Positions 23,732 to 37,474 of a DNA stretch of 64,000 bases are shown here, piece after piece; position 1 is the first letter of the stretch, and each line of letters starts with the position of its first letter. The notes below the pieces were generated by a model that was not told the origin of the DNA, ran no database searches, and saw only the letters and a list, made by a program, of their open reading frames with translations. Source of the DNA: Vitrella brassicaformis (Eukaryota > Sar > Vitrellaceae); NCBI GenBank assembly GCA_001179505.1, contig CDMY01000840.1, positions 105,043 through 169,042 on the forward strand. The letters are read 5' to 3'. The position numbers were made by a program, and so were the translations under genes.

Positions 23732-26700
23732 TCAATAGACAAGGTTCCTGGCCATCGTGTCGGGCCTCGTGTCCTCTTCCTCGACCTAACACACACACAC
23801 AACCAGAGAAGAAGACAATATACTAATGTGATGCCGTAAGTAGCTCACCTCCATCTGGGGTGAGGCATCGACTCCCGCAGCTCGCACACACTGCCTCTTC
23901 CTCTCTGCCTCACCCCCCTCCCCACTCGTCGGCCGCCCATTAGTGCCATTCCCCAACCTCGGCAGCTTGTCCGACCGTGCGAGCATGACCTTGATCACTC
24001 CCCCGTCAGGATGGGGCATCAGCAAAGGCAGCCGGGGCGGCGACGCGTCCAGCGAGTGCCGCTTGCGCGACAACGCACGACCACCGGGGGACGACGACAA
24101 AGCGGGGGAGGGAATCTTCGACGAATACGCAAAGGGGCCCTGATCAAAAGATGGAGACACACACATGGATGTAGAGAGACACGGAGGGAGAAGAGACACG
24201 GATGCTCACTTTGCTGGAGACACGGGATGCCACGGTCGGCAGCGCACGAAACCCCCTCATCATCGAGTCGCGAGACCCTCTCTGCTCTGCCGGGCTGGGG
24301 GGCGGGAGGGGCTTTGGCGGGGGGGCCTCGTCGTGCACGAAAGGGGGCATCTGCTGCATCGTGGGGGCGTAGATGCGGTAGGTGTCTGTGCCACGGATGT
24401 CCACCAGCGACTTGCTGGGGCCTCGCCGCCTCGCTCGCAAGGCAGCGTCCTCCTGCATGACGATCGATCAAATACAATGGAACAAACAAACCGGCATCGC
24501 CATACTTACCTCTCTCATCTGAGCAACATACTTCTTCGCTGCCTCTCGTCTCAGCCTAATGTCCTCCCCCTCCTCCCAGCGCGCCTCTTCGACAACGTAG
24601 TAGGCGCCCATCGTCCCCTGCCGGCCGGGTGGCGGACCGGGCAGCACCAAGAAGCCACTCGGGAAGGCAGATAAGCGAGAAGGCTCGCTCGCCCTGTGAT
24701 TCGTTCTGCGTGTGCCCCGTGGGACAGCTGTTGGCGCGGCTGAGTCGGGAGCGTGGGTGTGGGCGACGTAGGGTTCAGGAACATGTTGAACACGTAGCTG
24801 CGTGCCATTAGCACCAGCAGCAGGGAAGCCCTCATAGCAAGTGTCGGCGGCCCACGGTAGGGGAGGGGCAGGTGCCGGTGCCGGTGCCGGAACAGAGACG
24901 GGGGCGGGAGGAGCAAGAGGAGCGGGAGGGGTGCGCTTCTCTTCCTTGGAGGATGGCTTGGAAGACTTGGATGATGACGCTGGAGGCGTGTGTCGTGCCC
25001 CAATCCCAACACGGATGCCCGCCTTGTGCAGCGCCGCCGTCACCGTCTGCTCCGTCACCGACCGGGCCATCTTCTCAACCACCTCCATGATCTCCGCCTC
25101 CATCTGCATCGGTAGCCACCCGATCGCCCCCTGGGAGGCCTGGTCTCGCGTCTCGGGGCGGTCGGGGTCTCCCACACTCAGCACACTCGCCGGCCGCTCG
25201 GAAGAACTTGCTGGCGGAGACGGCCCATGTGTGTCTGGTTGTTGCGGTAGCGCTAGTGGTGTCTCTGCGCGTTGATGGGGAGACGGTGGTTTCCCGTCTT
25301 CCTGTGTGGCCAGGGAGTGTCGCTGGTGGTCGGCTGCTGGTGACGCGGGAGAGCTTTGTACGGCCTCCTCAAAGTCATCCTCGTACGAGTCCTTTTGGAT
25401 GGGAGAGGCGTCCATGAAAGGATGCTCCTGTTCGTGAGATGGAGCGTCGCTCAGCAAGAGCTGGATCCTGCGGACGGTCTCCTCTCGCTGCTGCTCGGGC
25501 TGCATCTCCAATGTCGCACGATGACCGTGATCGCGATCATGACGGCGAGCGGGGGCCTCGACAACAGTAGGCTGCTGCTGCTGCTGCTGCTCTCGTGTCT
25601 GTGTCTCCTCCTCTGCCGAATGCTCTGCCTCTGATACGTCTGCCATGTGTTGCTCTTCCTCAGATGACATCGCCGCGTGTTGTTGTTGCTGCTCCTCACG
25701 TTGAGGCTGATCAGCGAGCCGGCCATCCTCCTCCCTGACACTGCTTGCCTCTTCAGCAGATTTGTGAGACTCCTCAGCTGCCACTGCCGTGACGAGACCG
25801 ATGTCGGCAGCCTCGGGGGGAGATATCTCGACCGCCTTTTCCATCTCGTGTATCGACGTCGCATCCGCTGACGAGCCAGAACTGTCCCTCTTCTGCTGGG
25901 CCGCCACGGCGACCTCCATCAGCTGCGGTGGGGGCTCCTCGCCCCGGTCGTCCACGATGTCTTCGGATGAATAGCCCAGGGCCATCGTGTCTCCTCCCTT
26001 CAACACCGCCACATCCCTCTGATGCCGTCCTTCAGCGGTGGGCGGGGGCGTGAACCAGTCCTGCGGGGCCTGCAGCGCCTCGGCGAGCAGCTCCGACAGA
26101 CACGCCTGGATGAGGTGTTCGATCTCTTCCTCGATGACGGCATCGCACATCCGCATGGCACACACCTCCACTGCGCCCATGACAGGGGACTCAGGACGGT
26201 AAGATCTGTCCACAGGCGAGCTGTGGGGCGCCACTCCTCCTGGTGGAACCTCGAGGTCGCCATCATGCGGCGTTTGGTTGGTGGGCGGCTGCAGGCCGGA
26301 GGCCTCCAGGGGGTCATGTGAGCAGAGAGTCACCGTGCCATCCCAGGGCGGGTGGTGTACCTCAGCAGAAGCGACCTCCCTCTCCCTGTTTTCTGCATGG
26401 TCCTCGATATCTCTGATAAGAGAGAGAGACAGGAGAGGCAGGTGTAGTGTACTGGAGCGTCTTGCATACATGGCTGGTAACTCTTACGCCTGTGCCTGTG
26501 GCTGTGTCGCTGTTTCATCTCCAGATATGGCGGCCCCTGGGGGTCCACTTGGTGGTACCTGATCAGCGTCAGCAGGCAGGTTCTCCTCGCTGCTCTCCTG
26601 GATGGTCATCAGCGGAGGTCCCTCGGGACTCTCCTCTTGCCACTCGGACTGCTCTGTGGCAGGGCCGGCCTCGTCCAGGTGCAGGATATTGACCCCGTGT

Positions 26701-29700
26701 GAGGGCTCTTCAGGCTGATGATGGTCTTCCTGTAAGCGGCAAGACACCGACCGACACATCTTGTTGGAATACATACACTATACACGTGTCTATAGGTCGG
26801 TCACCTTCGTGGCCTCCTCAGCTTCAATTCTGTCCTCTTCTGAGTCGCGCCGCCTCGTCTTTGGCCGTGGAAACTCGCCCTCATGTCTCTCCGTCTCCTG
26901 CAGGGGGGCTGCGGCCTCTGTCTGCGTCACTGCCGGTGTGTGTGGAACAGGCGTTTGTGTCGAGAGACTCCAGTAGAGGTTCAGAAGATATGGGCGGGCG
27001 ACCGCTGCATTGACGATCTCAGGATCGGACCACACCACCGACGGAGCGGAGGATAGAGGGGCGCTGCACGGCTTGGCGGGCGAATGCTGCCGCTGCTGGC
27101 GGTGTTGCTGTTGCTGGTGGTCAGGTTCCCCTTGCGGGGCGGGGGGCTCAATGACAGCCCGGACCGGCCCTGGCGCAGCTTGGGTCGGTTGTGTCACAGC
27201 TTTAACCTCGTCCATGTGGTCCACAGTCGTCTCTTCGACCTCCTCCATTGCTTTGCCGCTGACCACGAGCGCCACCTGTTGCTCCTGGTCTTGTTCCTCT
27301 CTCGGCTCGGCAGACTCAGTCATCTGCTCGATTGGTGCCGCTCTGTTTTCATGCTGCTCCTTCGCCGCAGCCTCCTCTAAGTCCCTGGCGACCGGCGCAG
27401 CCTCGGGTGGCTCTCCAGCCCAATCCGCTCCTGCTGTTGTGTCTTCCGCGTCAGCCGGTGTTTCCCCCACCGGCCCACGCGCGAGAAGCGGCTCGGGCTG
27501 CCGCTGCTCCGATTCCTTTGCATTGCCTTCAATCGCCGTGTCAGCTTCTGCCTGCTCCTCTACCGGGGCCTGAGGGGCTGCTGGGATGGCAGGGGGAGCT
27601 TCAAAGAGAGCCGGCTCATCAGGGGGTCTTGTTTCCCTCACTGCTGTCTCCTCTGCCTCATGTTGCTCTTGATCTTGCGGTGGCTGCGGCTGCGTCACTT
27701 CAGTGTCGACTGGAGGAACGCGAGCGGGTTGGTTCAGCTGCTCTTGACCCACGTCTGGGAGAGGGGGTGGCTGAGAGGTGTCGATCGGTTGTTTTCGTTG
27801 GGAGTCGGGTGGAGAGTGGAGGACACACTCGGCACTGGTCTTGCAGGTGGACCGCATCTCAGCCTCGGAGAGCGGGAACTCCTCCCCCGGAAGCACATGC
27901 GACCACAGAATCGCCATCGCCCTGACAGACAGACCCAGCAAACAGTCAAGCCTTCCCATCAACCTCACCTGCTTGCTCCTTGATTTTCTCATTACCTACC
28001 TGGCTTTTGTCAGCAGCAACTGCGCCATGCTCCTGTGTGGGTTGTCCCACCTCACACCCTTCCTCCTTTCCCCACCATCAGGAGACCTCTCATTTGACCA
28101 GTAGCTGGTGGGTCTGGGCCAATCGGTCTCCTGCTCCCTCTCGGCCTCGATGAAGGAGGACAGCTGCTCGTCGATCACCGGGTAGGGGCCGCGCCATGTG
28201 CCCTCAGCCGACAGAATTGCAGGCCTGTGGAAGAGGGAGAGAAGGTGGTTTGCCATCGGGGGACGGATCGAGGACGGCGTTGAGAGGAAAGACATATGGG
28301 CTCTGTGGGAAAGGGGAGAGAGAGACACGTGATAAGCACTTGCTTGCGGCGCCCTTTGTGTGTGAGTGGCAGGATACGTACTTGAGGAAATCGGCGAGGT
28401 CGGTGAAAAATGCTTCGAGAGGGTGCTGCCACTGAGACTCGCCAAAGCCCCAGTGGTAGAAGTACACCCGGCCCCTGCTGTCCAGACGAGCGCTCCATGG
28501 GTAAGGCAAGTCCACCCTATCAACACATACATCACGACACAACCCATTGTGTCTGGCTGTCCTTTAAGACAGACCCATCTTCTTCCTTAAGTAATTTTTA
28601 CATGAAAATGGGCTTCAAGATGCCCTTCAGTGTATCGTCTCCTTCCGACAACTTGCCCAGATGTGACAGGTAACCCTCAGGCCGCATCCACTTGGACACA
28701 GCGACGGAGCGATCCCCAAATGGCTCCCGGCTCCAAAAGCACTGTTCCTCGTCAAGACGCCGAGGCACCAATAAAGTCCCCTCCTTGCCCAGCACATCCA
28801 TCATGCCGACGCCTCTCCCGTCATCTAGCTCCTCCTCATATGTGACGGGCAGCCGCCCGGCCCTGCCCACCTCCTCCACCCCATGAGACAGGTCCAGCCG
28901 ACCTCCATGCAAAAGAGGTGTCAGCCCCGCCCCCTTTATCGTCCCACCGAGAGGTACTTTCGCCTGCTCGACCGAACCAGAGGACGGCAGCCTGCCGAAG
29001 GACCGCTTCCCAGAGGGGAGTGGCTGCAGGGTTGAGCGTGGCGGCTGTGCGCTGCTGGAAACGGCGACATCTGCTTCGTCGGAGGATATGGGTGGCGGCA
29101 TGGGCGGCTGCTGGAGGGACTGTGTGAGTCGGTGCGGGGGCCGGCGGGCCTTGGCATCCAGATGCTCGCGGTACACGGGGTCCAGAATCTCTGGAACAAA
29201 GCAGATCAGAGGAGGTCCCAGGATGCCCTGGTTGGGCTGATTGCAACTTACTCGACAAAAATGTCTGTCTGAAGTCAAAGTCATACTGCAGAACGTCGCG
29301 AGGGTTCTCCCACCTTAAGTCAGCACACAGACAGACAGCAAGGCGTCCGACTCACATTGAATGGAATGTCATGCTCACGTGCTCTCCTGTGTGGCGGGGT
29401 CATAATAGTATGTGAGTCCCTCCTCCGTCGTGTACGCCCGCCACTTCTGGATCTCACTCGACACACGCTGGTGGTGCACAAGCAGCTCCTCCTTGATCAG
29501 CGCCTCTCGCTGTGGCCTGCAGATGGCAAATAGAGGCGTCATGGATGAGAAGCGCAGTCGACGTGAGATGACTTTTTTACGATGCGTATGTGTTGCGGAA
29601 AGTGTCTCTGAGATAGGCGAATGTGTCATGGAGTGGGTGCTTCCACGCGCTCCGCCTCTCGGTCGGATGCCAATAGAAGACCCGGCCCTTCTTGTCGGCC

Positions 29701-30125
29701 TTGGCCACCCAAGGCGCTGGCAGGGGGCAGTCGAATGCCTCCTGCAGGAACGCGTAGAGTTGAGGCTCTTTGTCCACGTCCTGTTCATGCAGCGAATCAG
29801 CAATGAATCCCACATCTATCCAAGATGCACTATTCCCCTGCCTACTTGTTTGTTCGCCTACCACGCCCAAGTGCTTGGCATACCCCCTCTTGTCCTTGAC
29901 AGCCGTCTTGGTGCTCCTCCTGTGTGGACTCGCCGCTCCACTGGCGGCGCTCACGGCGGTCATGACGCTCCCATGCGGCTGGTAGGCGGCGTACAGCGGC
30001 ACGGCAGCCTGAGCTCCGAATGCCGGGTGCATCACTGGCATGGACAGCTGCCCATAGGGCATGGAGGCCTGGAGGGCGGCGGACGGGGGAGGGTAATATG
30101 CCATCGAGGGATGAGATGAATACAT
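23732..30125 (-). CDS. CEP164-like multi-WW-domain protein (very large)
   Basis: A single minus-strand gene of roughly 1,800 codons and more than ten introns. It starts MYSSHPSMAYYPPPSAALQA and ends NLVY before TGA. The first WW module (about 29635-29765) is DVDKEPQLYAFLQEAF followed by LPAPWVAKADKKGRVFYWHP, the same arrangement as the N-terminus of CEP164 (I..DP..EPEL...A..G..APLP..W). Further WW modules follow: IQKWRAYTTEEGLTYYYDPA (about 29385-29450), a degenerate one near 28720, and LPYPWSARLDSRGRVYFYHW (about 28410-28505). The rest is E/Q/P-rich and disordered, with long low-complexity blocks at 24550-27900. CEP164 sits on distal appendages of basal bodies and is needed for cilium assembly. 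A flagellar basal-body role is inference from the WW arrangement. Confidence 0.7.
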
Positions 30126-30188
30126 GGCCACCTTCGAAGAGAAAAGCGTGCACGGCCCCCATAGCCCCCCACCCAAATTTACCAGACG

Positions 30189-30196
30189 GCGAGCTG
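30189..30196. promoter_or_regulatory. GCGAGCTG motif, divergent promoter
   Basis: Lies in the 172-bp spacer between the CEP164-like (start 30125) and methyltransferase (start 30298) genes, 64 and 102 bp from the two start codons. Confidence 0.4.
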
Positions 30197-30297
30197 CTCT
30201 CAGATTCTCATGATCTCTCTCCATCCCGATCTCAGAACCTCTGTTGTCATTCGTGACGAGGCTCTCATTTCTGCTCACTTGGAGCTGAAGCGTCGAC

Positions 30298-31980
30298 ATG
30301 CAGGCATCTGACATTGAAACAGGCAGCACGGCATCATCATCCTGCCCCCTGTCGCCAGACCTCCGCCCTGCGACCATGCCGCCACCACCGCCACAGAACA
30401 GCAAGTGCATCATACCGGCGGTGGGCCGCTCCTGCGGTGTGCACAGCAGCGACTGGCGGCAGGTGAGGAGGATAAGGGGCGGGAAAGTGGCATGAATTCG
30501 TGTCGTTGTATCCATCAGGCGATAGCGAGTCAGTGGACACCCATCGCTGCCGACTGCCTGTCCAAAACACTGACGGACGAAGCCGGCCGCGACTCGTCTC
30601 ACAGCTCCAACCGGCCCATCTGGATCCTCGACTGCGGCGCCGGCCAGGGCAAATCGTCCGGCGGTGTCATGACCGCTCTCCTCAAGGCCATCCGCGAGCA
30701 GGATCCCAAGCGGCCAGTGTGTGTGCTGCACCAAGATCAGGCGGGCAATGATTGGAGTGAGATGTTCAAGACAGTGCACGGTGGCTATTTGCAGCGGGAC
30801 ATCAATGCCCTGGCTTTCGCCTCGGGCACATTGATGGTGAGAGAGAGGGAGAGGGGGGGGGAATGCTTGTGCGCATCTGTCGCTGTATGCACGTGGTATG
30901 TGTCTGCAGAATGGTCGTCTCTTGCCGGACGAGAGTCTTCACCTGGCCATGGCATTTGACAACATTCACTGGTACACATACACAGACAGCAGGCTTGATT
31001 GACATCTGTGTCAAGCTTGTGCTCTCCATTTGTGCAGGCTGGACAGATACCCACTGCCCCTGAGTGACGGGCTCGTCCACTCCTGCAGCAAGGACCCTGC
31101 AGCCGTCACCGCATGGGCAGAGGTACACACACACACACACACCTCCCCCGGTATACATTGCTGCCTGCCTGCCTGCCTGCTTTCGTCGAATGGAGGTCAA
31201 GAAGCGTGAATGGGAGAGCTTCCTGTCTGCCCGCAGCGCTGAGCTCATCGACGGAGGGCATTTGTGCGTGTCCTGGCTGCAGCCGGAGGCGGGCGGGGGC
31301 GGGCTCTTCAGTGGCATATACAACGTCATGAACATCATGGCCACCAATGGATGGTAACAACGAACGAGAAATCCACTCCTGCACGCACGATGCTCTCTTC
31401 TGTGTGCAGGGTGTCTCCCGAGACAGCAAGAAAGGCGTGTTTCCCCTTTATGTATCTGCCACTGAAGGCCGTGCTGGAGCCCTTTCGCCCCTTCCGATGC
31501 AGCAACCCCCCAATGGAGGAGCCGCTCGACACCAACGGCCCTTTGGCATTCCCGGCATTCCAAAAGGTGCTGCCTCTGCAGCTGGAGGCCATCTGGACGG
31601 AGGACGATCGCTTCTTCCTCCATAGATATGAGAGGCGGATTGCCTCGGCCAGATGCGACAAACATGAGGCCGCTGAGCTGTTCTTTGATGAGGTGGGTGA
31701 GAGTGCACGCACAAAGGCCCCACTGTCCACGGCATAAGTGTGTGTCTGTGGGTATGCGTGTATGCAGATTGTGTCATCGATCCGCGAGTGGAGTGAGGGC
31801 ATGGTGACGTCGTTCATGCGGGAGGACTGCCGGATGGTGACCGACAGCGGCCCCAGCAACGTGCCCATGATGGTGGAGGAGTTCTACGCCACCCTGAGAC
31901 ACGAGCTGGTGCGCGTCAATGACGGGCGGCCCAGGCCACTCGGCATCAAGACACACCTGCTGGTCATCAGGAAATTGTGA
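30298..31980 (+). CDS. SABATH-family carboxyl methyltransferase
   Basis: Exons include 30298-30462, 30519-30836, 30910-30971 and further blocks to a TGA at 31978. PIWILDCGAGQGKSSGGVMT is the SAM-binding motif I position, and MAFDNIHWLDRYPLPLSDGL covers the substrate-pocket region. FLSARSAELIDGGHLCVSWL is very close to the SABATH signature (FL..Ra.El..GG.mvl). The C-terminus (MVEEFYATLRHELVRVNDG) is also typical. Plant relatives methylate the carboxylate of salicylate, benzoate, jasmonate or IAA, using S-adenosyl-methionine. The substrate here cannot be read from sequence. The protein is probably cytosolic, since no leader is visible. The short first exon (about 55 aa, Ser/Pro-rich) is not part of the conserved domain. 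Confidence 0.8.
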
Positions 31981-32215
31981 GTGGAGAGGGGACAGGGGTG
32001 CTGTCGATACGTTGTGTAGATTTGCATCAATCGGCTTTCCCCTTTGTGAATGCGCGGTTTGCTGAAGCCAGCCTGTGTGTATGTCGATGTGCGTGCCTGC
32101 TGTGCTGTGGCAGTTTTGAGCGAATGAGTGGTTTACGCGATGGGAAAACAGACAAATAAATAAGCGATCCGTGACAGTCAAAAAACCGTCGATTGGAGTG
32201 GCATCCATGTCTCAA

Positions 32216-35200
32216 TCAGTCCGCATCCTCATCATCCAAGAGCACATACAGCAGCTGTGCGCTCGGCACCGCCCCCTCCGTCACAAAGGAGCTGACTTCG
32301 TCGGTAGCGGCCTCGTAGTAGAACCGATACACCCCCCCGCACTGCGGCCACCACCCCTCGTCAGACAGCACCAGCCCCTGCCTATCCACATATGTCGGGG
32401 ACAGCAGCAGCCGGGGCCCAGTCTCCTCCAGTTTCTGAGGCATGGGCGGCTCGTGGCAGCGACACAGCGACCCCATCTTCTTTTCATGCCTGTCCCCCTT
32501 CTCCCTGCTCTTCACCACGCCACCCTCCAGGCTCAGCTCCATACCCCCGTCACCCACCTCTCCAGGCTTGTTGCCCCTCACAAAGACGTCGAACACGGAC
32601 TCGCGCCGGCTCCTCTTCCGTCTCTGGCCTTCACCCTCGGGGCCGCTCGATGACGAATGGGCGTGGGATGATGCAGACGATCGTCTGTTGGGCGAGTCAC
32701 TCGATGAGGCGGCAGTGGAGGGCGGCTCCTGGTGGTGGTGTGGAGCGAGGTCCGGCAAGGATGGCGACGGCGATAGAGAATCCTCATAGCGACAGCCTGA
32801 CCCTGGTGCAGCTGTGCTGCTGCTGCTGCTGCTGCTTGCCCCAGAAGATGAAGCGGAGGAAGCGTGTCTCGTCTCTCTGTCGTTGAACCGGAAGAATGGA
32901 TCACTCGCAAAGTCGCTGAAGGTGGCGCCGGCAAGTGGCCGATGGGCCTTGACCGATTCGATGCTCCGCACCATCGGCTGCACCGCAACGCTCTCCCTTT
33001 TCTTCCTCACGCTCTCGAAAGTGGGCGGCTGTCTGGGGGCGTCGGTGACATCGAGGTCGACCAGCCGCCTCCGGGGCGCCTGGTTGGTCACGATGGATTG
33101 CAGCGTTAGCTTGGTGGGTTTGGTGTATACTTCGGGGGGAATGTTGGAGAGCTTCGGCAGAGGCGTGATGAAGGTGTTGAGCGGCCTCAGCTGCCGCTTG
33201 CGAGGTGTGGGAGAGGCGGATGACAACTCACAGGCGTCTCCGTCCTGTGCCTGCTGGTCCTGGAGACCTGGATGCTGCACAATGGACAACATATGGCGAC
33301 AGAAAGTCAGATGAATGCAATGGCATTGTGTGGCTTGCTCACCTCTCTGATAAGCAGCCTTCGAATGATGGCTGGGAGTTCCTGGTTGGCCGGCATGACC
33401 TTGTTGATGAAGGCATCGCGATAGCCGCGGTACATCCACCTCTGCTCCTGAACAGCGAATCGACCGTCGAGACATGGCGCAAGGGTGGGCACAATACGCC
33501 CCGCTGACCTGTCTTCTCTTGAGTCCAATTGACAGGACAGTTCTCAGCTGTTCCACCAGCCTCCAAGCCTCCATGTCCACCTCGGCCCGCATCACCTGCC
33601 TCTCCGCCTCTCTCGCGCGTTCCTGATCCTCCTTCTCCCACTTCCTGACCTCCTCTTCGTCAACAGGGTCCACGATCGCGCCAAGCGACATCCTGGTCAT
33701 GAGAGAGCGGGGAGACAATCCCTTGAAGTCCGGTGACGCCTCCCCTTTGTGGCTGCTGCGACGCCTCTCCCCTGGTCGACGAGCAAAGGATGGGTTTGGC
33801 ACCCTCCAGTCGCCGCGCATGTGCTCCTGGAGGTCTTGCTCCAGTGCACGGATGGGGTCCGTTGCCTCGTCCTGCTGCTGCCTCTTCGTCTCTTCAATGC
33901 CAGCCCGCATCGAGGCTGCGTCTTTTGTCTTGCTTCGGCGGAAGGACGGCTTCACAGGCGCCACCTCTCGGATGGTCTTGCTGCCGGCAGCGATGATATC
34001 GAGATTGGCCGCACTGGCCCGCCGTTTTCTCGTCATCATGAACTCGCCGTCGCCGAGACTCCTCCTCTGAGGGGAATCGTCCTTGGGCGCATGGGATGTG
34101 GTTGGCGCGTTGGAGGGTATCTGGCGGAGACGAGGCGGTGACGAGGCGGGCAGGGCGGCCAGGAAGTTGGTAAGGGATGGGGCCGTCGACACGGCTCTGC
34201 AGCCGATATGTGGAAGGCCGCCGTAGTGGTAGTGGAGGATGCAATAGAGCGGCGATGTTCGGCCGAAGAACTGCTCTGGGAGGGAGGGAAGGACTACTGG
34301 CGGGGCGTCTTTCTTGCTGCGAAGAAGGAAGCCGCTCACGCCGCACCGGTGATAAATGTGCTTGAGGAAGGGAGTCAGATGAGCCGACGAACACCACTGC
34401 ACGAAGTATTTGAGATGCTCTCTGTCAAATGAGGATATGGCAACCGGATGCATCAGAGTGTGTGTCTCCTTCCCTCCTCTCACTTGATAGAGTACTCAGA
34501 CATTGTCAGGTTCCATTGTTTGGCATCCTTGCCCGTGCCGCGTGTCACAAAGTGCTGCGCCCACACCCTCGACGACCGCCTCTTGGGCGGTGAGAGACGG
34601 CCCTGCCTACTATGCCGGCTCGATCCGCTCCCCACAGATGATCGCGCGCTGCCAGACTGGGAATCAGCCGCAGCCTCGCCCTCGGCATTTTCCTCTCCCT
34701 CTCTTTCCTCTTCTGAGATGGCGTCATTGCATGATGACCCTGGATCCTCTGAGAAGGTCACTTGTCTCTTGATTGTTAACGGCTTGCAGAGTTCCGGGGG
34801 GGAGGCTGAGGGAGGGGGGCTGGGGGACTTGTCTGCTGGTACCAGGAACTCCTTGACGTCATCGGCCTCTCCTTCTTCGCCCGACTCTGCCGTCAGCACG
34901 TCTCGTGGCGACAGGAGACAGTCGTATACCTCACACCGGTAGCCGCTCATGGCGCCGCCCCCCAGCAACCCGCGGCATATGGACTCCAGCCAGTAGGTGT
35001 ACCGAGATCTCCCATGTCTGTCGGGCTGCAGCACGTCCGCATACACACGAAACAGGCTTTTGATGAGCACCCGCATCTCGTCGGCAACACTTGCCGCCTT
35101 TGCCAGCTCCCGAAGAGCAGTCAACCGATGGAATAGCGCGGGGTCGAAGCCAAAGTGCAGTCGTACAATCGCCTTTGAAAGGTTCAGCGCCGCAGCGATT

Positions 35201-37474
35201 ATGGCACCAAAGCAGTGGAAGGTCAGGAAATCGGCCAGGAAGAAGGGTGAGTTGTCACCGGAATCGCTCGGCGAAGTCTCGGCGGAACAGTACAGGCGAC
35301 ACGAGCACATGCCTTCTGTCGGCCGGTGGAACCCCAGCGAATGGTCCCGTTTGAGCAACGCATCGCCCGGCTCCGATCCAATGTTGCCGTGGACAGGACA
35401 CGAAAGGGCAATGGCCGAGGGACGGAGAAAGGGAGAGAGGAACGCAGCGGACGTCGAGGGGCGAGGGATACCCACCTGATGATCAGCCATGGCCCATGAG
35501 ACGTATGCAACAATTGCGTGTAATGACGATGCGTGTTCTTTGGCGTTATTCACCTCGCAGACAGGCAGGCCGTTCCAGCAGACGGGTGAGCTCTCGGTGC
35601 CCTCGGCGGGGGGGATACCTGGCACACACACACACACGCACACACACATACACACACACAGCGAGCCATGCACGAAAAGCGGTGGAAGACGGGCATCGTG
35701 CTCACCGATCACTGATGACACGGAGTAGAGCCTTTCCGCCTGCTCTATCTGGCTCAGGCAGTGGTTGTCCGCTGCGTATTTGAGGAGGAAGCTCCGCACC
35801 ATCTCCGGATTGCCCACCCACGCATACGGATCCACCGTCCGCCTGGAAGCGCGACCATAATGCACCTGGCCAAACATACAAGAGAAGAGAGACATTATAC
35901 TTTGATGGCGGCTTACCACAGCCACAGGAAGGTCCAGGAACTTGTTTGCCTCAAAAACAGGTTTGCGAGCCGGCTCTTCCCTCCGAAACCCAATCTCTCT
36001 CTCTGAGCCGCCGAGACCGGCGATAGACAGCTTCAGCTCAGGCTGTGACGAGGACTTCGGAGACGCACATTGCAGCCCGATGCTGCGCAGCCACTGCACA
36101 AACGGAAACCCAATCCAGTGTGCCGACAGACTTTGTCAATATGTGGCTTACGCACCTCTAGATAGGCGCTTGAAGGCTCCTCCCCCGCATAGAGCACCTG
36201 GTGTCTGGGCATCTTGGTGCCCTCACGCTTGAGAGTATACCCAGAGGAGGCGAAGTACGCGCGGGTCGTGGGCGGCTCCTGGTTCTGCGGTTCGGCCTTA
36301 GAAGCATCGTTGTCAGCCGTCGCGTGATCGATCCGATGAATATGGCCGAAGACGAGGGCCTCTAATGTGCTGCCGACAGATCATGGACGGCAAGATGCAG
36401 ATTCGAAGACGTGTCCGCAATGTCTCAATGTCACCTTATGGAGTCAATTGCGATCACAGGTATCCCAGATGTCTCGTCTTCCTCCCATGTGGGGCGACTG
36501 GTGTCTTTTGGGAAGGCACCCCTCTCCACTGCGGCCTCTTTGTAATAGGAGGCCACCATCAGCATCAGCCAGTAAACCTGCCAAACATGATAAGCCGGTC
36601 AGAGGGACACGTCCAGCCGTGCTTTGCCCCTCTCCCTACCGCATTGAAAGGCTGCCGTATGAGGGCCCGCAGTCGGTCCGTCCAAACCTTCAGCCGCTCC
36701 ACATCGTTCTCGCTCGAACTACCCCCTCCCACACACTTCCTCAAGTCGTCATTGAAAGTCGGATTGTTTCCATTGGGATCGATCAGGCGGCGAAACGCTG
36801 ACCGGAATGTAGCGTATGACCGGACGTCTTCCTGAAATAGTGGCTGAAGGTCGCTGGAGCCGCCGATGGCTGTCTCTTCCGTGGAGGCGGCAGCAGACGG
36901 CGAGTCTGCCTGGGCGAGCGTGGCCGGGTGGAGCTGGAGAGACGTCTGGGGAAGGCACGGCTGAAATACGTAGTAGACACCTGTTTCAGAGTACACATAT
37001 AGCATTTCCTCCTGTTGCAGAGTCTCCATTACCTTGGTGCGAGATGAATGTGACCTCAAGGCTCACGGCCGTCTTCCGATCATCCCTTGCGACATTGTCC
37101 CACCACACAACCAGAGGCACCACCACCTCCAAGTGACTGCACCCCCCGCCCTCTCCCTTCCACACGAAATTCCTCTTTTGCGCCATGCTTGCGAACTCCC
37201 GCACGGCGGAGCCGAGAGCGGCATTGCCTGGCTGCGAGCGCATGTTGATGAGCTCCTCGAATGAAGACAGAGTGGCGTCGAATCGGTATGCTGTCCTCTG
37301 CATAGATGCGAGTGGAGGGGGGGGTGGCGGCCGCAGTCTGAACGTCGCCAGGGAGCCTCCGTCTGCCAACATCTTGGCGGCAAGGTGTGACGGGAGGAAG
37401 TCTTCCGGAGAAACCTTCGCTCTTCGCTGCCGGGATTGCGCACGAGTGGTGTCGTCAAGCTGTTGGTTCCTCAT
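32216..37474 (-). CDS. Giant orphan protein
   Basis: A minus-strand gene of roughly 1,500 codons and several introns. It starts MRNQQLDDTTRAQSRQRRAK (37474) and ends LLYVLLDDEDAD before TGA at 32216. Blocks with folded-domain character include FDATLSSFEELINMRSQPGN, FRSAFRRLIDPNGNNPTFND, ALFHRLTALRELAKAASVAD, LKYFVQWCSSAHLTPFLKHI and GVYRFYYEAATDEVSSFVTE. Between them are basic, Ser-rich disordered regions. The long minus frames at 32216-34483 and 34480-36099 are exon groups of this gene. I recognise no domain, signal peptide or membrane segment. It may be a cytoskeletal or lineage-specific scaffold, which is speculation. It could also be two adjacent genes; the splice evidence at 36100-37000 is the weakest link. 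Confidence 0.6.

Noticed and set aside
27010-27573. Plus-strand Ser/Ala-rich frame
   Set aside because: Antisense of the low-complexity tail of the CEP164-like gene; GC-rich repeats keep several frames open.
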